From Paracoccus sp. SCSIO 75233 (lineage in GTDB: Bacteria > Pseudomonadota > Alphaproteobacteria > Rhodobacterales > Rhodobacteraceae): 64,000 bases of DNA. The position numbers and the translations under genes are program-made. Of the stretch, positions 1 through 8,596 are shown in pieces; position 1 is the first letter of the stretch, and each line of letters begins with the position of its first letter. The stretch spans positions 1 to 64,000 of the forward strand of contig NZ_CP115761.1 of NCBI RefSeq assembly GCF_027912675.1. The letters are read 5' to 3'. The notes beneath the pieces are model-generated. The model worked only from the letters and a program-made list of their open reading frames with translations, did no database searches and had not been told where the DNA came from.

Positions 1-230
1 CCTATTTGTTCACGGATGTCCCCCAATTGCTGGTATCGGCACCCAGCCTGTCCCCCTAAATCAAGCGGTAACCCACAAGTAAACCCGCCGTGCGTTGCAA
101 GACCGATTCGCGCAACAGGCGCTGGCATCGGCTATACTACGGACCCAGTAAAAATGGGCTTTGCGAAAAATGCAAACTCAGCGTAAAACGGAAAGGAGAA
201 AAAATTTGCGTCCGAGAGAGCAGGCACAAC

Positions 231-1535
231 ATGTATACGCATCAAGACCTCGCGCAGTTGCAGGCACAATCCCTGAAGATGCAGGGCTGGATCCGCCGCC
301 AGACCTTCAGCCCGGAGCTGGAGAAAACCCTGCGCCGCTTCTCAAGCTGGGAGGTGGCTGAGTTGATCTTCCGCATCAATCAATCGACCTTCCGCGGCAA
401 GCTGGCCGCCGACCCGAACCTTCCCCTCGGGGAAGTTGAGGAGGACGGGCGTCAACGCTGGTTCAGCCTGGAAGAGATCAACGAGCTTCGTCGCCGCATC
501 CGCGTCGGCAAGAAATCCCTCCTGCCGGCCCGACCGCAGGGCAAGCGGGCCTTCCGCGCCGCCATCGCCAATTTCAAGGGCGGTGCCGGGAAATCCACCG
601 TGGCGCTGCATTTCGCCCATGCCGCAGCCCTCGACGGCTACCGGGTGCTTGCGGTCGATTTCGACCCGCAGGCGACGCTGTCCCACAGCATGGGCCTCAC
701 CGATGTCGGGGAGGATCACACGGTCTGGGGCATCATGGCCCGCGACCTCGAACGCGAAACCGACCGGATGAACGCCGCCAGCCAGGGCGCGGAAAGTGGA
801 ACCGCCCTGCCCCAGCGAAAGCTGCCGGCCTCGATCCGCGACATGGGCCTCGGCGCGCTCCGGCCTGCCGACTTCATCAAGCCGACCGCATGGCCGACCA
901 TCGATATCGTGCCAAGCTGCGCCAACGCGGCCTTCGTCGAATTCGCCTCCGCCCAGTACCGCCATCTGAACCCGGAATGGACCTTCTTCGGTGCCGTCTC
1001 CCGCTTTCTGGATGCGCTGCCGGATGACGCCTATGACCTGATCCTGTTCGATTGCCCGCCCGCAATTGGTTACCAATCCATGAACGCGGTGTTTGCCGCC
1101 GACATGCTCTATATCCCGTCCGGCCCCGGCTATTGGGAATACGACTCGACCACCAGCTTCATCGGCCAGCTTGCCGAGGCGCTGGAAGACCTCTCGCACG
1201 GCTTCGAAAACTTCCCCACGGGGAAGATTGCGCTGCCGAAAGCCTTCACCGATATCCGCTTCCTGATGACCCGCTACGAGGCCTCGAACGAGCTTCACCA
1301 AGCGATGTTCCACGCCTTCCAGCAGGTTTTCGGGGACCGCATGGCCGAACACCCGATCGAGCTGACGCGGGCGGTCGAGCAATCCGGCCGCTTCCTCAGT
1401 TCCATCTACGAAATCGACTATCGCGAAATGACACGCGGCACATGGCGGCGCGCCCGCGCCAGTTTCGACCGCGCTTATGAAGAGTTCAAAACCCATGTGC
1501 TCGCCGCATGGGATGGTCTGGAGGCAGAGGCATGA
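231..1535 (+). CDS. parA: ParA/RepA-type plasmid partition ATPase
   Basis: Type Ia ParA ATPase that segregates a low-copy replicon together with ParB and a centromere. A deviant Walker A motif KGGAGKST sits near residues 116-123, followed by a VDFDPQATLS segment and an LILFDCPP Walker B-like strand. The N-terminal 110 residues contain a MerR/winged-helix-like stretch (WEVAELIFRIN...RQRWFSLEEINELRRRI), as in ParA proteins that autoregulate. I chose ATG 231 over the in-frame ATG at 90 because the extra 47 residues are Cys/Lys/Arg-rich and unlike the family; the result is 434 aa, a normal size. Its stop overlaps the parB start (ATGA). Two degenerate copies of the parS-like palindrome lie inside it. 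Confidence 0.9.
   Translation: MYTHQDLAQLQAQSLKMQGWIRRQTFSPELEKTLRRFSSWEVAELIFRINQSTFRGKLAADPNLPLGEVEEDGRQRWFSLEEINELRRRIRVGKKSLLPARPQGKRAFRAAIANFKGGAGKSTVALHFAHAAALDGYRVLAVDFDPQATLSHSMGLTDVGEDHTVWGIMARDLERETDRMNAASQGAESGTALPQRKLPASIRDMGLGALRPADFIKPTAWPTIDIVPSCANAAFVEFASAQYRHLNPEWTFFGAVSRFLDALPDDAYDLILFDCPPAIGYQSMNAVFAADMLYIPSGPGYWEYDSTTSFIGQLAEALEDLSHGFENFPTGKIALPKAFTDIRFLMTRYEASNELHQAMFHAFQQVFGDRMAEHPIELTRAVEQSGRFLSSIYEIDYREMTRGTWRRARASFDRAYEEFKTHVLAAWDGLEAEA
417..438. repeat. parS-like palindrome, degenerate copy 1
   Basis: Differs from the 22-bp consensus (AACCTTCCCC-GC-GGGGAAGGTT) at three positions, but keeps both CTTCCCC and GGGGAAG arms. It lies inside parA (residues NLPLGEV). Confidence 0.6.
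1208..1229. repeat. parS-like palindrome, degenerate copy 2
   Basis: Keeps the CTTCCCC-AC-GGGGAAG core, with three mismatches to the consensus. It lies inside parA and encodes NFPTGKI. Confidence 0.6.
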
Positions 1536-2632
1536 GCCGCAAACGCCGTATGTTCGACATCGAAATGCCATCGGAAGACGCCGAAACCTTCCCCGCGGGG
1601 AAGGTTTCCGAGAAGGAACCGCGCCGGGGGCCGATGGCCACCGCCATCGCCGAGACCGCCGAATCCAGCCGCGACCGCGCAAGGATCGAGGCGGAAATCA
1701 GGGCCGAGAACGACGCTCTTGCGCAGGAACATGTCCGCATGAAGCGGGCCGGGCTGATCACCGACCTGATCCAGCTCGATGCCATCGACACTTACAAGCT
1801 GACCCGCGACCGCGCGCCGGGGGCGGATTTCGAACTGGCGGAACTGGTCGAATCGATACGCGACATCGGCCTGTCCAACCCGATCCGGGTGGAGCCGTCC
1901 GCCGATGGCCGCTACGAACTGATCCAGGGCTATCGCCGCCTTTGCGCTTATCGCGAATTGCTGAAGGAAACCGGCGACGCCGAAAGCTGGGGCAAGATCC
2001 CGGCAGGCATTGCCGCAAAGGGCGACGCGCTGGAACAGCTTTACCGCCGCATGGTGGATGAAAACCTCGTGCGCAAGGACATCTCCTTCGCGGAAATGGC
2101 GCAGCTTGCCGTTCACTACGCAATGGACCCCGAGACGCAGGAAACCGACGCCGACAAGGCCGTCAAGAAACTGTTCAAATCGGCGGGCTACCAGAAGCGC
2201 AGCTATATCCGCAAATTCATCCCGCTGGTCGAACGGCTTGGCGAGGTGCTGGAGTTCCCGCAGGAAATCCCGCGCGCGCTCGGTCTGGCCGTCGCGCAGC
2301 AGCTCGAGGAGGTGCCGGGCATGGCCGCCGCCATCAAGGCCGATCTGAAGGATTGGGACAACCGTTCCGTTCAGGATGAGCTCGACATTCTGCGCCGCTA
2401 TGTGGGGCAGGGGGGTGACGTGGCGGAGGCCGAGGACGCCGTCTCGGTAAAGAAAACATCTCCGCCCGCCGGCAAGGCAAAGACCACTTTCCAGCTTGTC
2501 CGCCCGCAGGGCAGCGCGAAATGCACGGCCGCAAATGGCCGGCTGGAGATCCGCCTGCCACGCGATTTCTCCACCGTGGACCGGCGGCGACTGGAAGCGG
2601 CAGTCGCCTCGCTGCTCGACCAACTCGACTAA
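1532..2632 (+). CDS. parB: ParB/RepB-type partition protein
   Basis: Centromere-binding partner of ParA. The ParB N-terminal domain is visible: a motif resembling the ParB CTP-binding GERRxRA box reads GYRRLCAY at about residues 133-140, preceded by ELAELVESIRDIGLSNPIRV. A helix-turn-helix region follows (DISFAEMAQLAVHYAM...KSAGYQKRSYIRKFIPL). Start ATG 1532 overlaps the parA stop and has GGAGGCAGAGG just upstream. The protein is 366 aa. No repC follows, so this is not a standard repABC operon. A perfect 26-bp palindrome lies within codons 18-26 and encodes ETFPAGKVS, and another overlaps the stop codon. Confidence 0.88.
   Translation: MSRKRRMFDIEMPSEDAETFPAGKVSEKEPRRGPMATAIAETAESSRDRARIEAEIRAENDALAQEHVRMKRAGLITDLIQLDAIDTYKLTRDRAPGADFELAELVESIRDIGLSNPIRVEPSADGRYELIQGYRRLCAYRELLKETGDAESWGKIPAGIAAKGDALEQLYRRMVDENLVRKDISFAEMAQLAVHYAMDPETQETDADKAVKKLFKSAGYQKRSYIRKFIPLVERLGEVLEFPQEIPRALGLAVAQQLEEVPGMAAAIKADLKDWDNRSVQDELDILRRYVGQGGDVAEAEDAVSVKKTSPPAGKAKTTFQLVRPQGSAKCTAANGRLEIRLPRDFSTVDRRRLEAAVASLLDQLD
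1583..1608. repeat. parS-like palindrome, perfect copy 3
   Basis: A perfect 26-bp inverted repeat centred on CCCCGCGGGG, with arms extending to GAAACCTT / AAGGTTTC, inside the 5' part of parB. Together with three related copies in the same 2.3 kb this is best read as a ParB-binding site (inference). Confidence 0.72.
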
Positions 2633-2654
2633 ACCTTCCCCGCGGGGAAGGTTT
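2631..2654. repeat. parS-like palindrome, perfect copy 4
   Basis: A perfect 24-bp inverted repeat with the same core as copy 3, overlapping the parB stop codon (TAA 2630-2632). It has no T-tract on either side, which argues against a simple terminator. Confidence 0.7.
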
Positions 2655-2655
2655 C

Positions 2656-3028
2656 TGATCCCGGGGGAGGGTGGTGGGCCGGTTCTGTGGCGACAGTATT
2701 TTGCGGTAATACCGAATGGTATTACCGCTGTCATCCTTAGCTGGTCTCATCGTCAACCGCACGGAACGGTTGTTTCTCTTGACAGTTTGGCCGATGCTGG
2801 CGGGGCAGGGCGCCTCAATCAAGCGGCCTGCTACAGCGCATAATTATACCGATCAATTCGCCCCCTGTATCGGCCCGTGCCACAACCAAGACCCGCTCAA
2901 AACCACGCGCGGCAACCATTTCAGCTAAATTATCCACGCAAATACCATGATAGCTGTGGTTTCCCGGTCTGGTTGAGGATATGCAATTGAGCCGGAGAGG
3001 AACCCGGACGGAGCGAGTGGTGAAACCA
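2656..3028. other. Intergenic region between parB and the glycosyltransferase array
   Basis: About 370 bp with no convincing gene. It holds the 11-bp inverted repeat at 2703-2728 and a lone TTGACA at 2779-2784 without a good -10 partner. An alternative ATG for the next gene is at 2981, but its GAGG is only two bases away. Confidence 0.5.
2703..2728. repeat. Perfect 11-bp inverted repeat downstream of parB
   Basis: GCGGTAATACC, a GAAT loop, then GGTATTACCGC. Partial outer pairing (GACAG/CTGTC) flanks it. It could be a terminator of parAB without a U-tract, or a protein-binding site of the replicon; the sequence does not decide. Confidence 0.5.
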
Positions 3029-5326
3029 ATGCAACCCATCCTGCGGCGCACAATCATTGCGCGATCTTTGCGGGAGATGAATGGCGGCAGCGGGCCTGAG
3101 GGTGAGCTGATCGCGGCGCATCCGGCGGGGGAGTTTGGCCGGTTGTATTTCCGCGACACGCCCGATCTCGGATTGCTGCTGCCGGAAGGGCAGGGGGGTG
3201 TGATGTGGTCGCGGGTAGTCTCTGACGCGCCGACGATGACCGTGCGGTTGAACAGCGATGGCACCGCCCCGCTGCCAATCCGTGATATGACGGCCAGCGC
3301 GGCGCTTGACCCGGATGAGACGGGGATCTTTGCCGGGCGCAATGTGCTGCTGGGCAAGCGCAGCCGAGAGACGGCAGAGGTCGTGCTGGACTGGCTGCGA
3401 TGGCACCGAAGCCACCACCGTGCCGACGCGGCGCTGATCCTGGATCGCGGCCCCCCGGCGGAGACGGATGGTTTCGCCGCCGATCTGGCCGCACTGATCC
3501 GCGCCGATGAAACGGCGGAACTGGCCGGGATGACGCTGATGGTCGTGGGTTTTGACCGTCCGATGGGTGCGGCGGATCATGGTCCGGAATGGCATCCGCT
3601 TTACGCGCCGGATTCGCCGGGCAAGGACCGGATGGACCCGCCAGAGCCGGACCCGTGGTATGCGCCGCTTGGCTACCGTCTGACCTTCGATCTGATGCGG
3701 CAGCGCTTTCTGGGGGAGGCAAGGGCGGTCGTCAACCTAGAGGTGATGGACCTGCTGGCGATCCCCGAAGGCGAAGGGACGATCTTCGATCAGGCGTTGG
3801 CCTCGGAAACCGGGTTCCTGCTGATCCGTGGCCAGCGCGCCTATCCGTGGAGCTTGCGCAAGGACACCGAACCCGGTTTCGGCGATCATATCTGCCTGCG
3901 CTTTGATGCGCCGCCGCGGGACAGTCGCTGGTGCGTGGCGCCGGCTGCGTTGCCACAGGGTGCGATCTGGATGTGGGTGCGGATCCTCGGCCCGGCCCCG
4001 CAGCTTTCGCCGACCATGTTCACGCGCTGCATGGCGCTGCGCTTCGCACGTCCGGGCAGCGCATCCGTCGGGCAGATCGTGCCCAAGACCAGCCTTGTCG
4101 AGGATGAGGCGCTGCTTGCCCGGTCGGCGCTGTTCGGCGCGGATCCGATGCGCCAGCCAAAGGAGCTTCCGCCCGAGGCGCTGGCGGTTCAGAATGGCGC
4201 GGCCTCCGGCAATCGCGTCGCCATCGTGACGACGATGAAGAATGAAGGCCCGTTCATTCTGGAATGGATCGCCTATCACCGGGCCATCGGCATTGAAGAC
4301 TTCCTGATCTACACCAATGACTGCACCGACGGCACCGATAGCTTCCTGCAATTGCTGGCGCGCAAGGGGATCTGCGAATGGCGCGAGAACCCGTTCCGCG
4401 AGGTGCAGATGAAGCCGCAGCACGCCGCGCTCGATGCCGCCAATGATGAGGCGATGGTGAAGGCGGCGGATTGGGTCATCTGTATGGATGTCGACGAATA
4501 TATCGCCGTCCATACCGGCGATCACACGATGAAATCGCTGTTCGCGGCCGTGCCGGACGCCAATATGATCTCGCTCACCTGGCGGCTTTACGGCAATAAC
4601 GACATCGACAAGTTCGAGGATGGGTTCATCACCCAGTCATTCACCCGTGCGGCGCGCGAGTTCGCCAACAAGCCGCATCAGGCCTGGGGCTTCAAGACGC
4701 TGTGCCGCAATGCCGGGCTGTTCAAGAAGCTGGGCGTTCACCGTCCCAAGGGGCTGCTGCCGACGGCGGTCGACCGGATCAACTGGGTGAATGGGTCGGG
4801 CAGGCCGATGCCGCAGAACCAGTGGCGCAACGCGTGGCGGTCGCATTCCGGGACATATGGGTATGATCTGGTGTCGCTGAACCATTACGCGGTCCGCTCC
4901 GCCGAGAGCTTTCTGGTCAAGCGCGACCGGGGCCGGGTGAACCATGTCGACCGGGATCAGGGCATGGCCTATTGGTTCCGCATGAACCACAATGTCGTCG
5001 AGGACCGGCGGATGCAGCAGATCCTGCCGATCCTGCAGGCGGAGTTCGACCGGCTGATGGCCGACCCGGAGATCCGCGCGGCGCATGAGGGCTGCGTGGC
5101 CGCCCACGCCGCAAAGATCAAGGAGTTGAAGGCACAGCCGAAATATCAGGCGTTCCACCAGGAACTGATCGGGGCGCGGCTGCGCAAGCTGTCGCGGTTG
5201 CACGGGCATTTCGGCGCGAATGTCTATCTGGCCGGGCCGGGTGTGGTGCCCGACGAAATCGTCGCCAGAGAGCCGGACGAGGAGTTCTTCTTCACCGTCG
5301 AACATGCCGGCGACACCCAGCATTAG
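3029..5326 (+). CDS. Two-part glycosyltransferase family 2 protein (Glyco_tranf_2_4 type)
   Basis: The C-terminal half is a GT-A glycosyltransferase of the Glyco_tranf_2_4 kind: TTMKNEGPFILEWIAYHRAI, then TNDCTDGTD, a DVDEY (DxD) metal motif, VHRPKG and LNHYAVRSAESFLVKRDRGR. These match the next two genes box by box. The N-terminal ~390 residues have no recognisable catalytic motif, but one stretch (VVLDWLRWHRSHHRADAALI...) parallels the start of the transferase domain, suggesting a decayed duplicate. The start is uncertain (3029 or 2981). No membrane segment or signal peptide is visible, so it probably acts in the cytoplasm on a surface polysaccharide or glycoconjugate. Confidence 0.75.
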   Translation: MQPILRRTIIARSLREMNGGSGPEGELIAAHPAGEFGRLYFRDTPDLGLLLPEGQGGVMWSRVVSDAPTMTVRLNSDGTAPLPIRDMTASAALDPDETGIFAGRNVLLGKRSRETAEVVLDWLRWHRSHHRADAALILDRGPPAETDGFAADLAALIRADETAELAGMTLMVVGFDRPMGAADHGPEWHPLYAPDSPGKDRMDPPEPDPWYAPLGYRLTFDLMRQRFLGEARAVVNLEVMDLLAIPEGEGTIFDQALASETGFLLIRGQRAYPWSLRKDTEPGFGDHICLRFDAPPRDSRWCVAPAALPQGAIWMWVRILGPAPQLSPTMFTRCMALRFARPGSASVGQIVPKTSLVEDEALLARSALFGADPMRQPKELPPEALAVQNGAASGNRVAIVTTMKNEGPFILEWIAYHRAIGIEDFLIYTNDCTDGTDSFLQLLARKGICEWRENPFREVQMKPQHAALDAANDEAMVKAADWVICMDVDEYIAVHTGDHTMKSLFAAVPDANMISLTWRLYGNNDIDKFEDGFITQSFTRAAREFANKPHQAWGFKTLCRNAGLFKKLGVHRPKGLLPTAVDRINWVNGSGRPMPQNQWRNAWRSHSGTYGYDLVSLNHYAVRSAESFLVKRDRGRVNHVDRDQGMAYWFRMNHNVVEDRRMQQILPILQAEFDRLMADPEIRAAHEGCVAAHAAKIKELKAQPKYQAFHQELIGARLRKLSRLHGHFGANVYLAGPGVVPDEIVAREPDEEFFFTVEHAGDTQH

Positions 5327-5341
5327 GAGGGCAGGGGGGTC

Positions 5342-6376
5342 ATGCGGATAGTCTGCCTGACGGCAATGCGGAATGAGGGGCCCTATCTGCTGGAGTGGCT
5401 GGCCTGGCAGCGGCTGATCGGCGTGACCGATTTCCTCGTCTACTCGAATGATTGCGAGGACGGCACCGATGCGATGCTCGATGCCCTGGCGCGCGAGGAT
5501 GTGCTGCGGCACGCGCCCAACCCGGCGGTTGAGGGGAAATCGCTGCAATGGTCGGCGCTGAAGGCGGGCTGGGATCATCCGCTGCGCAAATCCGCCGATT
5601 GGATGATGATTGCCGATGTTGACGAATTTCCGGTGATCCATCGGGGCGACCGCCGTCTGGCCGATCTCTTTGCCGCTGTGCCCGCGAATACCGATGCCGT
5701 GGCCCTGCCGTGGCGGCTGTTCGGGGCGAGCGGTCTGGACTCGCTGGCGGACGCGCCTGTAACGGCGCAGCTGACCCGCTCGGCCCCGCCGGATCTGTTG
5801 CACCCGATAGCCGGGACGTTCTTCAAGTCGCTGTTCCGGCCCTCAGCCTTTTCCGGGGCTGGCGTCCACCGGCCGAAGCACAAGAAGGACTCGCGCCCGG
5901 TCTGGGTCGGCGGCAATGGCGTGGCGCTGCCGGATGTTTATGCAGCGAACGACAAGCGCCTGTCGCTGCTGGGCGTTCACGCGGCGCGGACATTGGTGGA
6001 GATACATCACTACTCGCTCCGCTCCGCCCGCGCCTTTGTCGTGAAATCCGAACGCGGCCTGCCCAACCGGACCGGCAAGAATATTGACCTGACCTATTGG
6101 GTGGAGCGGAATTACAACAGCATCGATAACAGGGCGGCGCTGCCAATGCAGGACAGGCTGACGGACGAGATCGCCCGGCTGAAATCCCTGCCCGGCATCG
6201 CCGCGCTGCATGAACGCGCCGTTCAATGGCACGACAACCGCTTCGCCGAACTGGTCCGCCAGCGCGAGCCCTACAGCCTCTACTGCCAGGTGCTGCATTC
6301 GCCGGACAGCGCGGTGCTGTCGCAGGAGGCGTCCATCCGTCTGCTGAAGATGTTCGGGCAGTTGGAGGGGAGGTGA
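5342..6376 (+). CDS. Glycosyltransferase family 2 protein (Glyco_tranf_2_4 type)
   Basis: A 344-aa transferase paralogous to the C-terminal half of the preceding gene. Aligned boxes are LTAMRNEGPYLLEWLAWQRL, YSNDCEDGTD, the DVDEF metal-binding motif, VHRPKH, and IHHYSLRSARAFVVKSERG. It begins 15 bp after the preceding stop, with GGAGGGCAGGGG immediately upstream of ATG 5342, so the two are almost certainly co-transcribed. The sugar donor and acceptor cannot be read from the sequence. Confidence 0.8.
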   Translation: MRIVCLTAMRNEGPYLLEWLAWQRLIGVTDFLVYSNDCEDGTDAMLDALAREDVLRHAPNPAVEGKSLQWSALKAGWDHPLRKSADWMMIADVDEFPVIHRGDRRLADLFAAVPANTDAVALPWRLFGASGLDSLADAPVTAQLTRSAPPDLLHPIAGTFFKSLFRPSAFSGAGVHRPKHKKDSRPVWVGGNGVALPDVYAANDKRLSLLGVHAARTLVEIHHYSLRSARAFVVKSERGLPNRTGKNIDLTYWVERNYNSIDNRAALPMQDRLTDEIARLKSLPGIAALHERAVQWHDNRFAELVRQREPYSLYCQVLHSPDSAVLSQEASIRLLKMFGQLEGR

Positions 6377-6560
6377 TATCTTCCAGGCCCGAGAAGTAGG
6401 TAGGTTGTTTTGTCGCCAGAGGGTTCTGCCATGATGTCGACCGGCTTTATGGTTGCCGCCCATGAGACGGGGTGGGCGGCAAGCGATCTAACAACTTTAC
6501 ATTTATTTGGATATTAAATAAACAACCTGAAAATGTGTTATCGGATAGATGGGAAGCTGC

Positions 6561-7568
6561 ATGAAGATTCTTGCCGTATGCACCGTAAAAAACGAGGGCG
6601 CATTTATACTGGAGTGGTTGGCCTGGAATCGCCTGATCGGTTTTACCGATTTCATGATGTTCCAGAATGACTCCACTGACGGCACGAAGGAATTGTTGCA
6701 GCTTCTGGCCGATCACAACCTGATCCATTATCAGGATAATGACGGCGCTCGCTATAAATCGCCGCAACGCTATTCCTATCGTTGCGCTTCGCGATCCGAG
6801 CGGTACAGGTCCGCCGATTGGGCGATGGCGATCGATATTGACGAGTTTGTCCGTATCAACGTGCCCGGAGGAACTCTGCCGGATCTGATTGCAGCGTATC
6901 CTGAAGATGCTGAGGAAATACGCCTTGTGTGGCGGGTGTTCGGCTGTGCCGGGCATAAGGAAATGTCTGATGATCTGGTCACGTCGCGGTTTGACGCGAC
7001 ACTGCCGGAGCAGTTTGCGCGGCGGTTGCAGATGCCGACGAAGACGCTGTTCAAGACCGCCTCGTTTTCCCGCTTTGGTGTTCATTTACCAAAAGAGCAT
7101 CTGTTTGAAACGTGGAATTCCTATACCGGGTCGGGGAATCGGACCGATCCCAGCCAGTTGAATATATTTGCCATTAACGATGCTGAAGGAGGAACGCTGG
7201 GCAGCGTTCACCATTATATTGTGAAGGACATTCAGAACTATATTCTGAAATGTGACCGGGGGAAATCTGGTCATCCGGGCCGCGAAATGGATTTGCCATA
7301 TTGGAAGATCTGGAACGCAAAAGGTCAACGGGACGAGACATTTCGCAGCAAGTCGGAAATGATCCGGGACGAGATCGAACGGATCGACCGGATTTGTGGC
7401 GGCGAGGCGCTGAAGCTGCATCGCGCGGCAGTCGAGTGGCGGGCGAAGCGATATGCGGAGCTGGTCAAGGAGCCGAAATATGCGCGCGTCCTGTCGGATA
7501 TTCTGGCCTATGAGTATGGCGCAACGGGGCTGGACTTTGTAACCGATCTGGTGGTGGCGGAAGTTTGA
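6561..7568 (+). CDS. Glycosyltransferase family 2 protein (Glyco_tranf_2_4 type)
   Basis: Third member of the array, with VCTVKNEGAFILEWLAWNRL, QNDSTDGT, DIDEF, VHLPKE and VHHYIVKDIQNYILKCDRG. I chose ATG 6561 (GGGAAG four bases upstream) over ATG 6549 because MKILAVCTVKNEG then aligns with the start of the neighbouring paralog. The region just upstream (6480-6545) and the gene itself are visibly more AT-rich than their neighbours, suggesting separate acquisition. A 170-bp gap separates it from the previous gene. Confidence 0.8.
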   Translation: MKILAVCTVKNEGAFILEWLAWNRLIGFTDFMMFQNDSTDGTKELLQLLADHNLIHYQDNDGARYKSPQRYSYRCASRSERYRSADWAMAIDIDEFVRINVPGGTLPDLIAAYPEDAEEIRLVWRVFGCAGHKEMSDDLVTSRFDATLPEQFARRLQMPTKTLFKTASFSRFGVHLPKEHLFETWNSYTGSGNRTDPSQLNIFAINDAEGGTLGSVHHYIVKDIQNYILKCDRGKSGHPGREMDLPYWKIWNAKGQRDETFRSKSEMIRDEIERIDRICGGEALKLHRAAVEWRAKRYAELVKEPKYARVLSDILAYEYGATGLDFVTDLVVAEV

Positions 7569-7576
7569 CGGGATCA

Positions 7577-8527
7577 ATGGAATACGATCCGGTGGAGCGG
7601 CTTACGCGATTTCCGGGTCTCAATCACGATTTCAGCGAGATTCATGCGCTTTCGCAGATGCCGGGTGCGGAGCTGCACGAGACGAAATGGCATCTGGTCA
7701 TCTATGTTCCGGGCCGTGACCGGCTTGTTTTCTGCTTTGACAATATCGCCTCGATCACGGCGGAGGGGCCGCGTCAGCCCTGGGGGATGGCGTTGGTGCG
7801 CAAACAGGGCTGGGGTGTGGTCGGCGTGGTTCCGAAGCTGCCGGACTGGTACCGCTCGCCCGAGCTTTTCGATGTGCTGGAAGATATGCGGGATCGTAGC
7901 GTGTTTGCGGCCTATCCGGCGGTTTCGATGTTCGGCACCTCGATGGGTGCTTTTGCCGCTACAGTCTTTGCACCGCTGGCGCCGGGGTGTACGGTGCTGG
8001 GACTCGCGCCGCAATCCAGCCTTGCGCCCGATCTGGTGCCGTTTGAGGACCGCTATGACTGGGCGGTTTCGGCGCTGGACTGGACCTCGCCGCGATACCG
8101 GGATGCGGCGGAGGGGGTCCGGGCGGCGGGTAAGGTTTATTTTATCTATGACCGGAATATCGAACCGGACCGGATGCATGTGGATCGGATGCGGGGGGAT
8201 AATGTCATTGACCTGCGCTGGCGCAATCTGACGCATAAGGTTCCGCCGCGGCTCAGACGGATGGGTATTCTTGAGCCTATTGCGCTTGAGGGGCTGGCGG
8301 GGACGCTGACCCGAGAGCGCTACTTCGCATTGCTGCGGAAGCGTCGGGATTGCCCGATCTATCTGGTGGAAATGTTGCAGGATGCGGTGAGTCGCGGGCA
8401 TCTCGATCTGGCGAAAGCAGCGCTGGCGACGGTGCCGCCTGAGCGCAGGAACTGGCGGTTGAGGCAGATGTCGCGGATTATCAGGCGGGCGATTGCGGAG
8501 CGCGACCGGGCGGCGGTGGAAGAATAG
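7577..8527 (+). CDS. Alpha/beta-hydrolase-like protein linked to glycosyltransferases
   Basis: A 316-aa protein with a nucleophile-elbow motif GTSMG (in VSMFGTSMGAFAATVFAPL, about residue 115) and a Rossmann-like strand pattern before it. No clear Asp/His partner can be assigned by eye. It follows the glycosyltransferase directly: a TTG at 7565 overlaps the previous stop, and ATG 7577 has GGGA upstream. The C-terminal ~100 residues are Arg-rich and helical. Its place in the operon suggests acyl or ester processing of the same glycan, which is inference. Confidence 0.55.
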   Translation: MEYDPVERLTRFPGLNHDFSEIHALSQMPGAELHETKWHLVIYVPGRDRLVFCFDNIASITAEGPRQPWGMALVRKQGWGVVGVVPKLPDWYRSPELFDVLEDMRDRSVFAAYPAVSMFGTSMGAFAATVFAPLAPGCTVLGLAPQSSLAPDLVPFEDRYDWAVSALDWTSPRYRDAAEGVRAAGKVYFIYDRNIEPDRMHVDRMRGDNVIDLRWRNLTHKVPPRLRRMGILEPIALEGLAGTLTRERYFALLRKRRDCPIYLVEMLQDAVSRGHLDLAKAALATVPPERRNWRLRQMSRIIRRAIAERDRAAVEE

Positions 8528-8596
8528 TCAGGTTACATAATCTACATTATTAAAGTTTTGTTAATGACAGAGCAGGGGTCTGTTCAGGCCGTTCGT

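Noticed and set aside
388..402. Fifth parS-like site near ACCTTCCGCGGCAAG
   Set aside because: Only one half-arm matches and the centre is wrong.
342..1682. Long open frame antisense to parA
   Set aside because: Opposite a convincing parA; composition follows the GC-rich codon pattern, with no family features.
2631..2654. Rho-independent terminator for parB
   Set aside because: A strong stem but no U-tract, and the same palindrome recurs inside coding sequence; a ParB site explains it better.
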